Shown piece after piece: positions 28,269 through 35,762 of a stretch of DNA of 64,000 bases (the stretch's first letter is position 1; each line of letters begins with the position of its first letter). This DNA is from Prado023 sp963788325 (GTDB lineage Bacteria; Actinomycetota; Actinomycetes; S36-B12; CAIYMF01): NCBI GenBank assembly GCA_963788325.1, contig CAWBGJ010000014.1:310001-374000 (forward strand). Direction: 5' to 3'. Both the position numbers and the translations under genes were made by a program. The notes beneath the pieces are model-generated. The model was not told where the DNA came from. It saw only the letters and a program-made list of their open reading frames with translations, and ran no database searches.

Positions 28269-28592
28269 ATGCTGATCGTGCATGTCGATGTCCACGTCGT
28301 CCCGGGTGAGGTGGCCGCCTTCCTGGCTGCCACGGTCGACAACGCCACCGCGTCCCTGACAGAGCCCGGGGTGCTCCGCTTCGACGTGGTCTCGGACCTG
28401 GCCGACCCGACGCACGTGGTCCTGGTCGAGGTGTACCGCGACGCAGCCGCCGCGGACGCGCACAAGCTCACCGAGCACTACGTCACCTGGCGTGACGCCG
28501 TCGCCCCCATGATGGCCGTGCCCCGGTCGTCGACGAAGTTCGCCGCCGTGGCACCGACCGAGGAGCACCGCTGGGATACCGCACCCCAGTGA
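28269..28592 (+). CDS. Antibiotic-biosynthesis-monooxygenase domain protein
   Basis: 107 residues forming one dimeric alpha/beta-barrel ABM domain: MLIVHVDVHVVPGEVAAFLAATVDNATAS, then EPGVLRFDVVSDLADPTHVVLVEVYRDAAAADAHKLTEHYVTWRDAV. Family members include quinol monooxygenases (YgiN), heme-degrading proteins and LsrG isomerase; the VxVVPGEVxxF opening and EVYRDAAAxxAH segment fit the small YgiN/LsrG type. The stop overlaps the GTG start of the iron-ADH gene, so the two are co-translated and likely act in one pathway, perhaps on a small aldehyde or quinone. Confidence 0.88.
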   Translation: MLIVHVDVHVVPGEVAAFLAATVDNATASLTEPGVLRFDVVSDLADPTHVVLVEVYRDAAAADAHKLTEHYVTWRDAVAPMMAVPRSSTKFAAVAPTEEHRWDTAPQ

Positions 28593-29731
28593 GCACAGCC
28601 TTCGAACTCGCGCTCCCACCCCGGATCTCGTTCGGGCCGGGGGTGGTGGCCAACCTGCCCTCGATCGTGGCCGGACTGGGCACGCGGGTTCTGGTGGTGA
28701 CCGGCGGGAACCCGGGCCGGGTCGCGCCCCTGCTGCACGTGCTGCGCGCCGGGGCGCAGGACCTGACCGTGGTGCCGGTGGCTGGTGAGCCGACCGTGGC
28801 CGAAGCACGCGCAGCCGTGCGGGCGGGCCGGGAACTCGAGGCGGACGTGGTGGTGGCCGTCGGCGGCGGCAGCCCGATCGACCTGGCCAAGGCCACCGCC
28901 ATACTGCTGACCAACGGCGACCCGATGGACCACATCGAGGTCGTGGGCCGCGGTGAGCCGCTCACCGCACCCCCGCTGCCGATGGTCGCCGTGCCCACGA
29001 CCGCGGGCACGGGCGCCGAGGTCACGGCCAATGCCGTCCTGACTGTGCCCGAGTACGGGGTCAAGGCGAGCCTGCGTCATCCGTCGATGATTCCGCGGCA
29101 CGCGCTGGTCGATCCCGAGCTCACGTTCGACTGCCCACCGGGGGTGACGGCTTCCGCGGGGATGGACGCCCTGACCCAGTGCCTCGAGCCCTACGTCTCC
29201 TCCCGCGCGAACCCGATGACCGATGCGTGGGCACGGATGGGCATGATCTCCGCTGGTCGCAGCCTGCTGGCCGCGCACCGCAACGGCTACGACCTCGACG
29301 CACGCACCGACATGTCGTTGTGCAGCCTGCTCGGCGGGCTGTCGCTGGCCAACGCCAAGCTCGGTGCGGTGCATGGGTTCGCCGGGGTGATCGGAGCGAT
29401 GACCGCGGCGCCCCACGGCGCGCTGTGCGCCACGCTGCTCGGCCCGGTCTGCGCGGCCAACCTCGACCGCGCCGACAGCCGGCTGAACCGTCGGTACGCG
29501 CAGGTCGCGGCCTGCCTGACCGGCCATGCCGACGCGAGCGCCGAGGATGGCGTGCACTGGATCGAGCACACCTGCGGCGTGCTGGAAGTGCCGACACTGG
29601 CGGCCTACGGCTTGGGGCCCGGTGATGCAGCCGAGGTGGTGGCCAAGGCCGCGCGGGCCAGCAGCATGGCGGGCAACCCCGTCGAACTCAGCACCGAGGA
29701 ACTCACCGAGATCTACCTGGCAGCCCTGTAG
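28589..29731 (+). CDS. Iron-containing alcohol dehydrogenase
   Basis: 380-residue group III (Fe-dependent) alcohol dehydrogenase. NAD(P) site: VVVAVGGGSPIDLAKATAIL at about residues 89-108, and VPTTAGTGAEVTANAV near 133. Metal ligands expected as D-x3-H-...-H-...-H appear as MDALTQCLEPY, GAVHGFAGVIG and AAPHGALC. The second ligand is Gln rather than His, a variant found in some family branches. The substrate is unknown. GTG start at 28589 overlaps the monooxygenase stop (GTGA). A strong 22-bp inverted repeat follows the stop by 13 bases. Confidence 0.92.
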   Translation: MSTAFELALPPRISFGPGVVANLPSIVAGLGTRVLVVTGGNPGRVAPLLHVLRAGAQDLTVVPVAGEPTVAEARAAVRAGRELEADVVVAVGGGSPIDLAKATAILLTNGDPMDHIEVVGRGEPLTAPPLPMVAVPTTAGTGAEVTANAVLTVPEYGVKASLRHPSMIPRHALVDPELTFDCPPGVTASAGMDALTQCLEPYVSSRANPMTDAWARMGMISAGRSLLAAHRNGYDLDARTDMSLCSLLGGLSLANAKLGAVHGFAGVIGAMTAAPHGALCATLLGPVCAANLDRADSRLNRRYAQVAACLTGHADASAEDGVHWIEHTCGVLEVPTLAAYGLGPGDAAEVVAKAARASSMAGNPVELSTEELTEIYLAAL

Positions 29732-29744
29732 CGGGCCGAGCACT

Positions 29745-29797
29745 CGTTGGTGTGTACGGAATCGACCACCTGATTGTCGATTCCGTACACACCAACG
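29745..29797 (+). terminator. Perfect 22-bp inverted repeat after the Fe-ADH gene
   Basis: 29745-29766 is the exact reverse complement of 29776-29797 (arm begins CGTTGGTGTGTACGG), with a 9-base loop CACCTGATT. It is the longest perfect dyad I found in the window. It sits 13 bases past the stop and 25 before the next GTG start on the same strand. There is no T-run; the tail is TATGGCGCGG. Confidence 0.6.
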
Positions 29798-29821
29798 TAT
29801 GGCGCGGGTAGGGTCGGGTGC

Positions 29822-30664
29822 GTGCTTGATCGCTATGGGTCCGATGTGCTGGCTTCTGGGCGTCATCCGCGGACCCCGGCCCTCGCGGAGGTCACCGGGG
29901 AGCGCGACCTGGTCGTGGAGTGCGCGACGTCCGGGTTCTGCGGGGCGATCACGGGCTGGGAGAAGACCACGGTCGGGTGGTCGGTGCTGCTTGAGGACCG
30001 TCATGGCGCGCGCCGGCTCTTCCCAGCGGACCCGGCGGCGTTCCTGCTCGAGGGCCGTCCGGTCACCTTGGTGCGCCCGCGCAGCGGTCGTCCCCCGGCC
30101 GCCCCCACCCGCACGGCGTCAGGCTCCGTGGCGGCGCCCCGGACGGCCGCGCGCGTCGCCCGGGCGTCGCGGATCTGGGTGGAGGGCACCCACGACGCGG
30201 AACTCGTCGAGAAGGTCTGGGGTGCCGACCTGCGCGAGATCGGCGTGGTCGTCGAGCCGATCGGCGGGATCGATGATCTCGTCGAACTCGTAGAGCTGTT
30301 CCAGCCCGGTCCCCAGCGCCGGTTGGTGGTGATCGTCGACCATCTCGTCCCCAGGTCCAAGGAGTCCCGGATCGCGGCAGCGGTGACCGATCGGTGGCCC
30401 GCCCACGTCCACGTCCTGGGCCACCCGTACGTCGATGTCTGGCAGGCCGTCCGACCCCGCGCCCTGGGGATCGCGCAGTGGCCGACGGTCCCGCGCGGCC
30501 AGCCGTGGAAGGCCGGGATCTGCGCCGCACTGGGCTGGCCCCCGGACGAGGCAGCGGCCTGGCGGCGGATCCTCGGGTCGGTGCACAGCTACGCCGACCT
30601 GGACCCTGCCCTGCTCGCTCGCGTCGAGGAAGCGATCGACCTGGTCACCGAGATCCCCGACTGA
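29822..30664 (+). CDS. DUF3097 family protein
   Basis: 280 residues beginning VLDRYGSDVLASGRHPRTPALAEVTGERDLVVECATSGFCGAI, the characteristic opening of the actinobacterial DUF3097 family. The middle is basic and Ala/Pro-rich (PRSGRPPAAPTRTASGS). A C-terminal part reads IWVEGTHDAELVEKVWGADLREIGVVVEPIGGIDDL and RLVVIVDHLVPRSKESRIA, reminiscent of a Toprim-like fold with acidic residues (E-G-T-H-D-A, V-D-H-L). No activity is known to me. GTG at 29822 is preferred, because the upstream in-frame ATG lies within the dyad arm. DUF3097 near hemW and hrcA is a recurrent actinobacterial arrangement. Confidence 0.85.
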   Translation: MLDRYGSDVLASGRHPRTPALAEVTGERDLVVECATSGFCGAITGWEKTTVGWSVLLEDRHGARRLFPADPAAFLLEGRPVTLVRPRSGRPPAAPTRTASGSVAAPRTAARVARASRIWVEGTHDAELVEKVWGADLREIGVVVEPIGGIDDLVELVELFQPGPQRRLVVIVDHLVPRSKESRIAAAVTDRWPAHVHVLGHPYVDVWQAVRPRALGIAQWPTVPRGQPWKAGICAALGWPPDEAAAWRRILGSVHSYADLDPALLARVEEAIDLVTEIPD

Positions 30665-30687
30665 CCCTCGCGAAGGAGAGCACAGCC

Positions 30688-30987
30688 ATGCCTGATCGCA
30701 CTGATGCCGTGGCCGAGGCCCCGGACGGGTCCACCCTGCCCCGGGGCCTGGCCGCGACCTCTATGGTGCTCGGCCTGGTCGGGCTGGTGCTCCTGCTCTG
30801 GATCGGGGCCTGGCCGCCGAGCGTGCTGGCCCTGATCCTCGGGATCGTCGCGCTGCGCCGGGTCAACGCCGGTCGGGCGGGCGGGCGGCGCTGGGCGATC
30901 ACCGGGATCGTCACCGGGGGGATCGCCGTCGGGTTCATGTTCTTCACCCTCGCCGTGCTCGTCCCGCTGATCAACCGAACGTCCTGA
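30688..30987 (+). CDS. Small DUF4190-like membrane protein
   Basis: 99 residues, two predicted membrane helices: AATSMVLGLVGLVLLLWIGAWPPSVLALILGIVALRRV and WAITGIVTGGIAVGFMFFTLAVLVPLI. The loop between them (NAGRAGGRR) is basic. The layout matches DUF4190-type proteins. GAAGGAG lies 9 bases before the ATG at 30688. It follows DUF3097 by 23 bp and precedes a longer member of the same type. Confidence 0.8.
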   Translation: MPDRTDAVAEAPDGSTLPRGLAATSMVLGLVGLVLLLWIGAWPPSVLALILGIVALRRVNAGRAGGRRWAITGIVTGGIAVGFMFFTLAVLVPLINRTS

Positions 30988-31064
30988 CCCCCAAGTGTCA
31001 GGATGGGCCCAAGCAGGCCGATAGCCTCGCCCGTACGCGGAAGTCGCTGGAAGGAGCCACCCAC

Positions 31065-31655
31065 GTGTCCCAACCCCCCGTCGATCCCGACGACGAGCCC
31101 ATGGGCGGATCGATGACCCCCAGGCCCGCCGATGAGCCCGCCGAGTCCTCGGACCTGCCGCAGCCGCCGGCGTTCCCGCCGCCGCCACCCCCCGGCCCTG
31201 GGTACTCGGCACCAGCCAGCGGCGCCCCCACCCCCGCACCGGCCAACGACTTCCTGCCGCCGCCCCCGCCCCCGCCGACTCCGAGCTACCCGGGCTACCC
31301 GGTATCGGGCCAGTACCCGCCGGCACCTCCGAGCGGGTTCGACTCGGTCCCGGCCTACCCGCCGGCCTTTCCACCGGGGCCGGGGTATGGCGCGGCGATG
31401 GTCCAGCCGCACCGTGGGACCACCGTGCTCGTCCTCGGGATCCTGGGCCTGCTCGTCTGCTCACCGCTGGCGTTCGTCGCCTTCTTCATGGGCCGCAACG
31501 ATCTGGCCGCCATGGACGCCGGGACGATGGACCCCGCAGGGCGGGGCACCACCAACGTCGGGCGAATCCTGGGCCTGGTCGGGATGGCGATCCTGGTGGT
31601 CACCCTGGTCGCAGTCCTGTTGTCCCTCGGCGGCTTGAGCGGTTGGGGCGCCTGA
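31065..31655 (+). CDS. Proline-rich DUF4190-like membrane protein
   Basis: 196 residues (GTG start, VSQPPVDPDDEPMGG). The first 125 residues are proline-rich and probably disordered (PPAFPPPPPPGPGYS, FLPPPPPPPTPSYPGYP). The C-terminal 70 residues hold two membrane helices, TTVLVLGILGLLVCSPLAFVAFFMG and VGRILGLVGMAILVVTLVAVLLSL, separated by a short acidic loop (RNDLAAMDAGTMDPAGRG). Such tail-anchored Pro-rich proteins are common in actinobacteria and lack known activity. It lies 77 bp downstream of the shorter relative and is convergent with hemW, 18 bp away. Confidence 0.82.
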   Translation: MSQPPVDPDDEPMGGSMTPRPADEPAESSDLPQPPAFPPPPPPGPGYSAPASGAPTPAPANDFLPPPPPPPTPSYPGYPVSGQYPPAPPSGFDSVPAYPPAFPPGPGYGAAMVQPHRGTTVLVLGILGLLVCSPLAFVAFFMGRNDLAAMDAGTMDPAGRGTTNVGRILGLVGMAILVVTLVAVLLSLGGLSGWGA

Positions 31656-31673
31656 GGCGCCCGCTGCGGGCGC

Positions 31674-32885
31674 TCAAGGAACCAGGCGGCGGACCACCGC
31701 GTCGGCCAGCAGCCGACCGGGGCGCGTGAGCACGAGCCGATCCGAGTCGAGGACCACCAACCCGTCACCGACCAGCCCCGGCAGTTCGGCGTGCGCGGCT
31801 TGGTCGAGACCCGCCAATGGCAAGCCCTCGACCAGGCGCACCCGCAGGAGGATGTCCTCCACGGCCCGGGTGCCCGGGTCCAGGACCTCGCGACCCACCG
31901 CCGGCGATTCCCCGGCGTTCAGCCGCGCCACGTAGGCGGCCGGGTGCTTGACGTTCCACCAGCGGGTGCCCGCCACGTGGCTGTGCGCTCCTGGGCCGAT
32001 CCCCCACCAGTCGTCGCCGTGCCAGTAGGCCACGTTGTGCCGGCACTCGTGGCCGGGGACGGCCCAGTTGGACAGCTCGTACCAGGGCAGCCCCGCCGCG
32101 GTGAAGGCCTCGTCGGCGGCCTCGTACATGTCGGCCATCAGGTCGTCGTCGGGTGCCTCGATGTCCCCGCGCCGGACCGCCGCGGCCAGCCGGGTCCCGG
32201 GCTCCACGATCAGGGCGTAGGCCGAGATGTGCCCGACCCCCGCGGACTGGGCCATGTCCAGGGTCTGGCACCAATCCGCCAGCGACTCCCCCGGCGTGCC
32301 GTAGATCAGGTCCAAGCTCACCTGCTCGAAACCAGCGGCCTGCGCGTCTCCGACCGCCCGCAGGGCCCCGCCCGGAGTGTGCGTGCGGTCCAGCACGGCC
32401 AGCACGTGTGCCACCGCGCTCTGCATCCCGAACGAGATCCGGGTGAAGCCGACCTCGCGCAGCGCGGCCAGGCTGGCTGGGTCGACTGAGTCGGGGTTGG
32501 CCTCGAGCGTGATCTCGGCGGCGGGGTCCAGGCCGAACTCGGCGTCGACCCGGCGCAGGAGGCCCCCGAGCGCCTCAGGGCTCAACAACGTGGGCGTGCC
32601 GCCTCCGACGAACACGGTGCGTACCGGCACGTCACGCGCGCCGAGCACCCCCCGTGCGAACCCGAGCTCAGAGCCGAGATGGTCTGCGAAGGTGGCCCGG
32701 TCCACGCCGCGGGCGCCGGCCAGCTCCGGGGCGGTGTAGGTGTTGAAGTCGCAGTAGCCACACCGAGTCGAGCAGAACGGGACGTGCAGGTAGATCCCGA
32801 AGGCACGCGCGCCCCATGCCGCCGCGGACTGATCGGGCAGCGACCCATCCGCGGGCGGGGTCTGGCCGGTGGGCTGCGCGGGCAT
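31674..32885 (-). CDS. hemW: Radical SAM heme chaperone HemW
   Basis: Coproporphyrinogen-III-oxidase-like radical SAM protein, now regarded as a heme chaperone. 403 residues. The [4Fe-4S]/SAM motif is LHVPFCSTRCGYCDFNTYT (C-x3-C-x2-C) near residue 38. TVFVGGGTPTLLSPEAL, ITLEANPDSVD, ISFGMQS and SLDLIYGTPGES follow, then the C-terminal HemN-type domain with GIGPGAHSHVAGTRWWNVK. HemW lacks the Cys typical of true HemN after the cluster. Alternative starts after the low-complexity first 25 residues are possible. In other actinobacteria it directly precedes hrcA; here five plus-strand genes intervene. Confidence 0.95.
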   Translation of the reverse strand: MPAQPTGQTPPADGSLPDQSAAAWGARAFGIYLHVPFCSTRCGYCDFNTYTAPELAGARGVDRATFADHLGSELGFARGVLGARDVPVRTVFVGGGTPTLLSPEALGGLLRRVDAEFGLDPAAEITLEANPDSVDPASLAALREVGFTRISFGMQSAVAHVLAVLDRTHTPGGALRAVGDAQAAGFEQVSLDLIYGTPGESLADWCQTLDMAQSAGVGHISAYALIVEPGTRLAAAVRRGDIEAPDDDLMADMYEAADEAFTAAGLPWYELSNWAVPGHECRHNVAYWHGDDWWGIGPGAHSHVAGTRWWNVKHPAAYVARLNAGESPAVGREVLDPGTRAVEDILLRVRLVEGLPLAGLDQAAHAELPGLVGDGLVVLDSDRLVLTRPGRLLADAVVRRLVP

Positions 32886-32943
32886 GTCGGCATTCTCCCG
32901 CCTCGTGGCACCGGCGGCGACCAGCGCGGGTTAGCGTTGCGCC

Positions 32944-33669
32944 ATGACCGGATCGGGCAGGCCGCGCACAACGCGTGGGCGGCTCGCGGCCGCGCGGCCA
33001 CTCGCTCCGAAGCGGGAAGGCGGACGCGCGCGCTGGGTACATGCGGCGGGTGCACGGTGGCTGTCGCTGTCGCTGGCCAGTGCCGCGCTGACCCTGTCCG
33101 GGTGCGCGGGCACCCCGCAGGCCGTGCCGACGATCGGATCCCCACAACCGACCCCCACGCCAACGGCCAGCGCTCAGGACCGCTCCACCCTGCTCGCCCG
33201 GCAATGGGGGCTCACCGGCGCGGCACTGCCCAGCGACTGGCCCGATGTTCCGCTTCCGGAGGGAAGCCGGGTGGTGACGGCCTACGCGATCGGCGCTGAG
33301 CCACGGCGCACCTGGACGGCGACCTTCGCCGCCGATGAGGGCACGGCCCTGGACATCGCCGAGCCGGTGGTGGCCGCCCTGCGCGAGCGCGGCTACATGC
33401 CGATCGCCGAGTACGTCGGCGACGCGGCGACGAACACCGGCCTCTACAGCTTCGCAGCGGACACGTTCGCGGTGTACGTCGTGCTCGGCGAGGACGACGG
33501 GCAGCCCAACGTGGTGATCACCGTCCGAGGCACCACCGACCCGAACGTCGGCCTACCGGGGGCCTCCGCATCGGGGTTCGTCGCGCCAGGTACCTCCGCA
33601 CCAAGCAACCCCGCGCCAGGAGCCTCCGTGCCAGCCCCCAGCAACACCACTCCAACCCCCGCCGGCTGA
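32944..33669 (+). CDS. Putative lipoprotein of unknown function
   Basis: 241 residues. A long basic leader (RTTRGRLAAARPLAPKREGGRARW) precedes a hydrophobic stretch ending in the lipobox LTLSGCAGTPQ, Cys near residue 53. An N-terminal start closer to that point may be used. After a Pro/Thr linker comes an 130-residue domain (LPSDWPDVPLPEGSRVVTAYAIG ... YVVLGEDDGQPNVVITVRGT) and a Pro/Ser/Ala tail. It resembles small extracytoplasmic actinobacterial proteins beside hemW, without known activity. It is divergent from hemW. Confidence 0.75.
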   Translation: MTGSGRPRTTRGRLAAARPLAPKREGGRARWVHAAGARWLSLSLASAALTLSGCAGTPQAVPTIGSPQPTPTPTASAQDRSTLLARQWGLTGAALPSDWPDVPLPEGSRVVTAYAIGAEPRRTWTATFAADEGTALDIAEPVVAALRERGYMPIAEYVGDAATNTGLYSFAADTFAVYVVLGEDDGQPNVVITVRGTTDPNVGLPGASASGFVAPGTSAPSNPAPGASVPAPSNTTPTPAG

Positions 33670-33734
33670 GCCCACGACCGCGCCTTGGGTCGCACGGCGC
33701 GCAGTTGCTCCATGCCAGGGCAGTGCGGAGGCGC

Positions 33735-33780
33735 GTTCCTCCTCACCAGCGACGATCCGCCGACGCTGGTGAGGAGGAAC
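33735..33780. terminator. Perfect 17-bp inverted repeat in a convergent gap
   Basis: GTTCCTCCTCACCAGCG at 33735-33751 and its exact complement at 33764-33780 enclose a 12-base loop. It lies between the lipoprotein gene and the acyl-CoA synthetase gene, which converge. The arm resembles the CCTCCAC dyads at 9.07, 40.4 and 63.1 kb. Confidence 0.6.
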
Positions 33781-33789
33781 CGTGCGGGA

Positions 33790-35622
33790 CTACGAGGCGT
33801 ACATCGCCTCGATCTCGTCGGCGAAGTGCTCCTCGACCACCTTGCGCTTGACCTTCAGGCTCGCGGTCAGCTCGCCGCTCTCCTCGGAGAGGTCGCGGTC
33901 CAGGACCGTGAACTTCTTGATGGTCTCCCAGCGGTTCAGCTTGGCGTTCAGCTGATCGATCGACTCCTGGATGTTGGCCCGGACCTCGGGGCTCTGGGAC
34001 ATGGCCGCGAAGTCCCCCGTGAGGCCCTTCTCCGCAGCGAACGCCGTCAGTGCGTCGGGATCCACCGAGACCAGTGCCGTGGCGTAGTTGCGGTTGTTGG
34101 CGTGCACCACGAGGTTCGAGGCCAGCGACGACATCGCCTTGAACTGAGCGGCGATCGCCCCGGGAGCGATGTACTTGCCGCCCGAGGTCTTGACCATGTC
34201 CTTCTTGCGGTCGGTGATCTTGAGCCGGCCGGCCTCGTCGAGGACGCCGATATCGCCGGTTGCGAGCCAACCGCCCTCGAGCAGCGTCTCGGCATTGATC
34301 TCGGGCAGGTTGCGGTAGCCGCGCATCACGTGCGGGCCACGCAGCAGGACCTCGCCGTCCTCGGCGATCTTGACCTCAGTACCCGGGAACGGCTGCCCCA
34401 CGGTACCGAAGGCCAGGTCGTCAGGCCGGGTGATGCACGCAGCTGCTGTGTTCTCGGTCAGGCCATAGCCCTCGAGGATCGGCAGGCCGGCTGCGTCGAA
34501 CCAGCGGGCCACATCCCCGTTGAGGGCGGCGGAACCGGAGACGAACAGGCGCACTCGGCCACCGGTCGCCGCGCGGATCTTGGAGAAGACCAGCTTGTCG
34601 GCGATGGCCATCTGCACACCCGCGAACGGTCCGGCGGACTTGCCGGCGCGCTGGGCGGCCTTGGTCTTGATCCCGGTGTCGAAGGCCCAGGTGAAGATCT
34701 TGGCCTTGATCCCGCCCGCGGCCATCGTGCGCGAGTTGGCGCCCTGGTAGATCTTCTCGAAGATGCGCGGGACGCCGGCCATGAGCGTCGGCTGCAGGGC
34801 CGCGAGGTTCTCGCCGATCTTGGGCACGCGGCCGTCGGTGGCGGTGGTGAATCCGAGCTGGTACTGCGCGGAGAGCAGCACCTTGCCGAACACGTGCGCC
34901 AGCGGCAGCCAGAGGAAGTGCAGGTCATCGGGCTGGATGATCTGCAGGGCCTCGATGCTCGCGCCCTCGAACACCCAGCAGCGGTGCGGCAGCTCGACGC
35001 CCTTGGGCCGGCCGGTCGTGCCCGAGGTGTAGATCATCGTCGCCAGCGACTCGCTGGTCAGCTGACTGACCCGCTCCTCGATGGCCTTGGGCTCCGCGGT
35101 GAGCTTGGCCGCGCCGAGCTCGCGCAGGTCCGCCCAGCTGATGACGAAGTCGCCGTCGCCCGCGCCATCGATCAGGATGATCTTCTCCAGCCGAGGCAGC
35201 TGGTCACGCTGGCTCAGCGCCTTGTCGGCCTGCTTCTGGTCCTCCGCGATCAGGTAGCGCGATCCGGAATCGGACAGGATGTAGCCGAAGTCATCGTCCC
35301 CGGTGCTCGGGTAGATCGTGGTGTTCGCCCCGCCGGCGAGCATCACGGCGCCGTCGGCGAAGATCCACTCGGTGCGGGTGTTGGCCGCGATCGCGACCCG
35401 CTCCTCGAGCTCGAGGCCCAGGGACAGCAGACCTGCCGCCAGCTTCATCATCTCGTCGCCGGCCTCGCGCCAGGTGTACTTGACCGACCACGAGTCGTCG
35501 GCTCCCGGGGAGAGGAAGGCAAGATCGTCCGGGCTGGCGGCCACACGATCCAGGATGGCTCGGGCCAGGTTGTCCGCGTGCGGGGGAAGGGATGTGGTCA
35601 GCGATCCACTGGTGGTGGGCAT
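33790..35622 (-). CDS. Long-chain acyl-CoA synthetase (AMP-dependent), copy 1
   Basis: 610-residue ANL-superfamily ligase activating fatty acids as acyl-AMP and then acyl-CoA. Motifs: YTSGTTGRPKGVELPHR (AMP/P-loop), LEGYGLTENTAAACITRP, ATGDIGVLDEAGRLKITDRKKDMVKTSGGKYIAPG with the hinge Asp and the catalytic Lys region, and the C-terminal SLKVKRKVVEEHFADEI. It is closest to COG1022 (FAA1-like) enzymes. It is almost colinear with the next gene upstream (same 610-residue length, no obvious gaps), differing at scattered positions. The 140-bp gap to that gene suggests its own promoter. Confidence 0.93.
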   Translation of the reverse strand: MPTTSGSLTTSLPPHADNLARAILDRVAASPDDLAFLSPGADDSWSVKYTWREAGDEMMKLAAGLLSLGLELEERVAIAANTRTEWIFADGAVMLAGGANTTIYPSTGDDDFGYILSDSGSRYLIAEDQKQADKALSQRDQLPRLEKIILIDGAGDGDFVISWADLRELGAAKLTAEPKAIEERVSQLTSESLATMIYTSGTTGRPKGVELPHRCWVFEGASIEALQIIQPDDLHFLWLPLAHVFGKVLLSAQYQLGFTTATDGRVPKIGENLAALQPTLMAGVPRIFEKIYQGANSRTMAAGGIKAKIFTWAFDTGIKTKAAQRAGKSAGPFAGVQMAIADKLVFSKIRAATGGRVRLFVSGSAALNGDVARWFDAAGLPILEGYGLTENTAAACITRPDDLAFGTVGQPFPGTEVKIAEDGEVLLRGPHVMRGYRNLPEINAETLLEGGWLATGDIGVLDEAGRLKITDRKKDMVKTSGGKYIAPGAIAAQFKAMSSLASNLVVHANNRNYATALVSVDPDALTAFAAEKGLTGDFAAMSQSPEVRANIQESIDQLNAKLNRWETIKKFTVLDRDLSEESGELTASLKVKRKVVEEHFADEIEAMYAS

Positions 35623-35762
35623 TCAGGAGCCTCCAAGGCCGGGGTGGGGACGGGGTGGTCGTCCATGCAGTCAGGACAGGGACAATTGTCGGTACATCAG
35701 TGTGACGCAGGACACTACCGGTTCACCACTGGAGCGGGGTGACCGGGGCCGAATCTCGTAGC

